Source: JAIEPT01 sp038217425 (GTDB lineage Bacteria; Planctomycetota; Planctomycetia; Gemmatales; Gemmataceae). From it: DNA of 8,351 bases. Each line of letters opens with the position of its first letter. Within the stretch, counting starts at the first letter, position 1. Location: contig JBBQPM010000252.1 in the NCBI GenBank assembly GCA_038217425.1, positions 1 to 8,351 of the forward strand, read 5' to 3'. Position numbers and translations under genes: made by a program. The notes under the pieces are model-generated. The model worked only from the letters and a program-made list of their open reading frames with translations, ran no database searches and had not been told where the DNA came from. This document shows, one piece after another, positions 5,717-8,351 of this stretch.

Positions 5717-7471
5717 ATGGCTGAGAACAACGGGTCGGGAAAACTGCAATCGGGCGCCGACATCCTCGTGCAATGTCTGGTCAACCTCGGCGTCGATACG
5801 GTATTCGCCTACCCCGGCGGCGCCAGCATGCCGCTGCACCAGGCCCTTACCCGCTTCAGCAAGCAGATCCGCACCGTGCTGCCGCGCCACGAACAAGGCG
5901 GCGGCTTTATGGCCCAGGGCTACGCTCGCACCACCGGCAAGGTCGGCGTCTGCATGGCCACCAGCGGTCCCGGCGCCACCAACTTCGTCACCTGCCTCGC
6001 CGACGCCAAGCTCGATTCCGTTCCCCTCATCGCCATCACCGGACAGGTCGGCACCCACGTCATTGGCACCGATGCGTTCCAAGAAACCCCGATCGTCGAA
6101 GTCTGCCGGGCGATCACCAAGCATCACTACCTGATCCAAAAAACTGAAGACATCGCTCGCGTCATGAAGGAGGCGTTCTATATCGCCACCTCCGGGCGGC
6201 CCGGCCCCATCATCATCGACGTCCCCAAGGATCTGCAGGTCAGCAAAAACGTCCCCGATTATGATCCCCCCATTAACCTGCCCGGCTACAAACCCGATCG
6301 ACTGGCGACGAGGGCGCAGCTCGAAGCGGTGCTCGAACAGGTGCGGAAGTCGAAGAAGCCCATCCTCTACGCCGGCGGCGGCATCATCGGCGCCGGCGCG
6401 GCCGGGTTCCTTCGCCAGTTCGCCGAGAAACTCGGCATCCCCGTCGCCATGACCGTGCACGGCCTCGGCTGCTTTCCCAACGAACATCCCCTTTCGCTCA
6501 ACATGCTCGGAATGCACGGCACCGTCTATGCCAACTACGCCGTCAACGAAGCGGATCTACTCATCGCCGTCGGCGTCCGCTTCGACGACCGCGTCACCGG
6601 TAAAGTCAGCGAGTTCGCCAAGCACGGCAAGATCGTCCACATCGACATCGATCCGTCCGAGATCAACAAGATCAAGTTTGCCGAGGTCGGCATCATCGCG
6701 AACGTCAAACAGGCGTTGAGCGAACTCGTGAAGATGATCGACGAGGAGCCGAACTTGCTGCCCAAGAAAGGCCAGTTCGCGGAATGGGTGAGCAAGGTCG
6801 AAGCGTGGCGCGAAGCGGAACCGCTGTCGTATCAAGACCGCGAGGACGCCATCGTGCCGCAGCACGCGATTCGCCGCTTGTGGCAGATCACGAAGGAGCG
6901 GGGCCAGGAAGAGAACACGATCGTGACGACGGGCGTGGGCCAGCATCAGATGTGGGCCGCCCAGTACTTCAAGTTCACGAAGCCCAGGACATGGTTCACC
7001 AGCGGCGGCCTGGGGACGATGGGTTTCGGCTTGCCCGGTGCGATGGGCGCCAAGGTGGCACATCCGCTGGCGACGTGCATCGACATCGACGGCGACGGCA
7101 GTTTCCTCATGAACATCCAGGAACTCGCCACTGCGTACACCGAGAAGATCCCGGTCAAGATCTTGCTGCTCAACAATCAGCACCTGGGCATGGTGATGCA
7201 GTGGGAAGATCGGTTCTTCGAGGGGAACCGCGCCCACACGTACCTCGGCGCCGGGTTCGAGCACGAGCCGTACCCCGACTTCGTGGCCATCGCCAAGGGT
7301 TTCGGTTGCGCGGGCCGCACGATCATCAAGAAGGAAGACCTGGACGGCGCGTTGAAGGAAATGCTGGACAGTAAGTTGCCGTACTTGCTCAACGTGATGA
7401 CGCCGTACCAGGAGCACGTGTTGCCGATGATCCCGGGCGGCATGACAGTCAAGGACATCATCAAGGCGTAA
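5717..7471 (+). CDS. ilvB: Acetolactate synthase, large (catalytic) subunit
   Basis: This 584-residue ThDP- and FAD-dependent enzyme condenses two pyruvates to acetolactate, or pyruvate with 2-ketobutyrate, as the first shared step of valine, leucine and isoleucine synthesis. The N-terminal ThDP domain holds Glu59 (in RHEQGG), the residue that activates the cofactor, and SGPGATN. The central FAD domain spans about 190-335. The C-terminal domain has the ThDP/Mg motif GDGS (459-462) to NN (486-487), then QHLGMVMQWEDRF. The sequence is notably like plant and cyanobacterial enzymes. AAAGGTGA before ATG supports this start over an in-frame GTG at 5708. No ilvN regulatory subunit follows. Codon choice changes sharply after about 6710: Thr codons are 16 ACC, 2 ACG and 1 ACT before, but 10 ACG, 2 ACC, 2 ACA and 1 ACT after. 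Confidence 0.97.
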   Translation: MAENNGSGKLQSGADILVQCLVNLGVDTVFAYPGGASMPLHQALTRFSKQIRTVLPRHEQGGGFMAQGYARTTGKVGVCMATSGPGATNFVTCLADAKLDSVPLIAITGQVGTHVIGTDAFQETPIVEVCRAITKHHYLIQKTEDIARVMKEAFYIATSGRPGPIIIDVPKDLQVSKNVPDYDPPINLPGYKPDRLATRAQLEAVLEQVRKSKKPILYAGGGIIGAGAAGFLRQFAEKLGIPVAMTVHGLGCFPNEHPLSLNMLGMHGTVYANYAVNEADLLIAVGVRFDDRVTGKVSEFAKHGKIVHIDIDPSEINKIKFAEVGIIANVKQALSELVKMIDEEPNLLPKKGQFAEWVSKVEAWREAEPLSYQDREDAIVPQHAIRRLWQITKERGQEENTIVTTGVGQHQMWAAQYFKFTKPRTWFTSGGLGTMGFGLPGAMGAKVAHPLATCIDIDGDGSFLMNIQELATAYTEKIPVKILLLNNQHLGMVMQWEDRFFEGNRAHTYLGAGFEHEPYPDFVAIAKGFGCAGRTIIKKEDLDGALKEMLDSKLPYLLNVMTPYQEHVLPMIPGGMTVKDIIKA

Positions 7472-7522
7472 CAGACTCGCATTAACGAGCCGCGACCGTT
7501 AAGGAGCGTTTCTTGGCTTCTT
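7472..7522. other. ilvB downstream spacer
   Basis: Fifty-one bases between the ilvB stop and the inverted-repeat element. They contain only a weak CTCG/CGAG stem (about 7477-7490) and AAGGAG (7501-7506), a ribosome-binding-site-like string with no credible gene behind it. The stretch around GAGCCGCGACCG resembles a dispersed planctomycete intergenic repeat that I recall, which a search could test. No intrinsic terminator for ilvB is visible here. Confidence 0.35.
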
Positions 7523-7672
7523 CTCGTTCCCGGGCTCTGCCCGGGAACGCACTGTCCTCGAGGCTCTGCCTCGGCGCCAGTATTCCTTGCGAACTACTTC
7601 AAATACCGCTAGCACCAGAAGACGAGGCAGAGCCTCTGGGCAGTGCGTTCCCGGGCAGAGCCCGGGAACGAG
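7523..7672. repeat. 150-bp inverted-repeat element made of four hairpins (REP/MITE-like)
   Basis: The left arm (7523-7573) and right arm (7623-7672) are inverted copies: the outer 32 bases match perfectly and the inner 13 match after a small mismatch and one-base length difference. Each arm holds two hairpins with three-base loops. The outer ones pair CGTTCCCGGGC with GCCCGGGAACG (7525-7535/7539-7549 and 7646-7656/7660-7670) around TCT or AGA. The inner ones pair (C)GAGGC with GCCTC(G) (7559-7564/7568-7573 and 7624-7628/7632-7636). The 49-base centre encodes nothing visible. This is the layout of a BIME-like pair of REP sequences or a non-autonomous mobile element, plausibly moved by a RAYT-type transposase encoded elsewhere. 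It could also shield or end the ilvB transcript, but no T-run follows the stems. Confidence 0.85.
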
Positions 7673-7744
7673 TAGGCATTTCCACAATGCTGCTTTCGCT
7701 TCTCCCTTCTCCATCCAGAGCAGGAAGAATCAGGAGCGTTCGAT

Positions 7745-8218
7745 ATGACGGCATCCGATCGCGATCGTATGTTTCGGCTCATTCCAGAAGCTCGAGCATT
7801 TGAATGGGTTTCCGATCTAACGCCTGCCGGTTGGCTTGCGAACGTCGGTAGCCTGGGACAAGCAATCGCTTACGGGGAGATATTCTGGCCAAACTTTGTG
7901 GAACATGACGGTTGCATTCTCATCTCGAGTCGATTTGCCCAGGAGAATTTCCAGAGTTGGCTTTCGGCCACTGGCGGGGACCGGCGCGCTGTTGAAACCG
8001 TAATCAATCACACCCATATCGTCGATTTGTTCATTCGGCACGATTTGGAACCAACTCGGGAACAAGTAATTTGGCTCGGCCGTCTACTCAAAGAGATGTG
8101 GCAAGCAAAAATCGACCGCCAGTTCCCCGGACGAGGGGTAGTTGTTAGCTTTCCCGAAGATGCCGCTGACGATTTGCAAAGCTATGAGATTTCCGTGTTT
8201 CAGCTACCCGCGCAGTAA
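7745..8218 (+). CDS. Conserved-looking hypothetical protein, function unknown
   Basis: I do not recognise this 157-residue protein with certainty. It is probably cytoplasmic, with no signal peptide or membrane helix, and is rich in Trp, Phe and acidic residues. Blocks that look structured are FEWVSDLTPAGWLANVG (about 19-35), YGEIFWPNFVEHDGCIL (43-59), VETVINHTHIVDLF (83-96), a helix with LGRLLKEMWQAKIDRQFPGR (110-129), and a C-terminal SYEISVFQ strand. CAGGAG (7731-7736), eight bases before the ATG, supports the start. Base composition looks lower in GC than the neighbouring core genes, hinting at a different history. It is separated from ilvB by the repeat element, so it probably has its own promoter, and it ends one base from the convergent gene. 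Small single-domain proteins of this kind are sometimes immunity or accessory proteins, but nothing here proves that. Confidence 0.8.
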   Translation: MTASDRDRMFRLIPEARAFEWVSDLTPAGWLANVGSLGQAIAYGEIFWPNFVEHDGCILISSRFAQENFQSWLSATGGDRRAVETVINHTHIVDLFIRHDLEPTREQVIWLGRLLKEMWQAKIDRQFPGRGVVVSFPEDAADDLQSYEISVFQLPAQ

Positions 8219-8219
8219 T

Positions 8220-8351
8220 TTAGCGGAAAGCGCGCTGGAGCAGTTGTTCACGCGTGAGAGTTTGAGCCTGCAAACGAGCCTCGCCCCGTTCGTTGAATGC
8301 CTTCATCTCGTCAAGTATGGCCTCGTGATTGTCGTAGAAGTAGGCAAGGGC
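8220..8351 (-). CDS. Probable DUF433 protein, C-terminal part only (gene runs off the window)
   Basis: The minus strand from the window edge to a TAA (complement of 8220-8222) encodes 43 residues, starting ALAYFYDNHEAILDEMKAFN and ending in LTREQLLQRAFR. The ALAYFYDNHEAILDEM stretch resembles the ALAYYYDHREEIDAEI segment that closes DUF433 domains, a helix-turn-helix family often found as the antitoxin half of pairs with a PIN-like toxin (DUF5615). The start and DNA-binding part lie outside the window. No toxin-like gene follows it on the same strand; instead the unknown plus-strand gene converges with one base between stop codons. The family call rests on this short motif. Confidence 0.55.
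   Translation of the reverse strand, partial: ALAYFYDNHEAILDEMKAFNERGEARLQAQTLTREQLLQRAFR

Noticed and set aside
5672..7417. Two long minus-strand frames (281 and 286 residues) opposite ilvB
   Set aside because: Their sequences are low-complexity translations of the ilvB complement (rich in Asp, Val, Gly, Arg) with no family motif. IlvB on the plus strand is unambiguous.
7502..7740. AGGAGCGTT occurs at 7502-7510 and 7732-7740 on both sides of the inverted repeat, suggesting a target-site duplication
   Set aside because: The copies stand 12 and 59 bases from the repeat ends and not next to them, and both look like ribosome-binding-site strings, so coincidence is more likely.
7513..7803. A possible TTG-started gene after AAGGAG at 7501-7506, reading through the inverted repeat
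   Set aside because: The frame is made of repeat sequence and overlaps the better supported gene at 7745; the translation has no recognisable features.
8220..8351. A complete DUF433-DUF5615 toxin-antitoxin pair
   Set aside because: Only the C-terminal 43 residues of the presumed antitoxin-type protein are present and no toxin gene follows it on the same strand inside the window.

Overview
The window looks like a chromosomal segment of a high-GC planctomycete, most likely from the Pirellulales side of Planctomycetota. The clues are a DUF1559 gene with a prepilin-type N-terminus, a DUF4058 gene, the gene order rplY-pth-rpsF-ssb-rplI, and GC-rich palindromic repeats of a kind I associate with such genomes. 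The assignment rests on family recognition, not on a search.

Layout. A GC hairpin lies at 8-27 in a short non-coding edge. On the minus strand is a DUF1559 prepilin-like protein (133-1113). A 249-base divergent region follows, with a candidate promoter and a terminator-like hairpin inside the leader of the next operon. On the plus strand is a five-gene housekeeping cluster: ribosomal protein L25 (1363-2001), peptidyl-tRNA hydrolase (2077-2634), ribosomal protein S6 (2658-3077), single-stranded DNA-binding protein (3108-3656) and ribosomal protein L9 (3694-4215). It ends at a strong 13-bp palindrome shared with a convergent minus-strand pair: a DUF4058 protein (4258-5058), preceded by a VOC/glyoxalase-like protein (5107-5562). 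Divergent from that pair is the large subunit of acetolactate synthase (5717-7471). After it comes a repeat-rich gap (7472-7744) holding a 150-bp inverted repeat built from four hairpins. Then come an unrecognised 157-residue protein (7745-8218) and, convergent with one base between stop codons, the C-terminus of a probable DUF433 protein that runs off the window (8220-8351, minus).

How the genes relate. The central cluster joins translation (L25, S6, L9, recycling of peptidyl-tRNA) with replication and repair (SSB), and its short gaps (23-75 bases) suggest one transcript. Unlike the familiar rpsF-ssb-rpsR-rplI order, no rpsR is present. Acetolactate synthase starts branched-chain amino acid synthesis, but no regulatory subunit gene (ilvN) is visible nearby. 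The VOC and DUF4058 genes may be co-transcribed but share no obvious pathway.

I do not see a convincing new multi-gene system. The observations most worth checking are the attenuator-like leader of rplY, the sharp codon-usage change within ilvB near a domain boundary, the double-hairpin inverted repeat, and the two poorly characterised proteins at the right edge.
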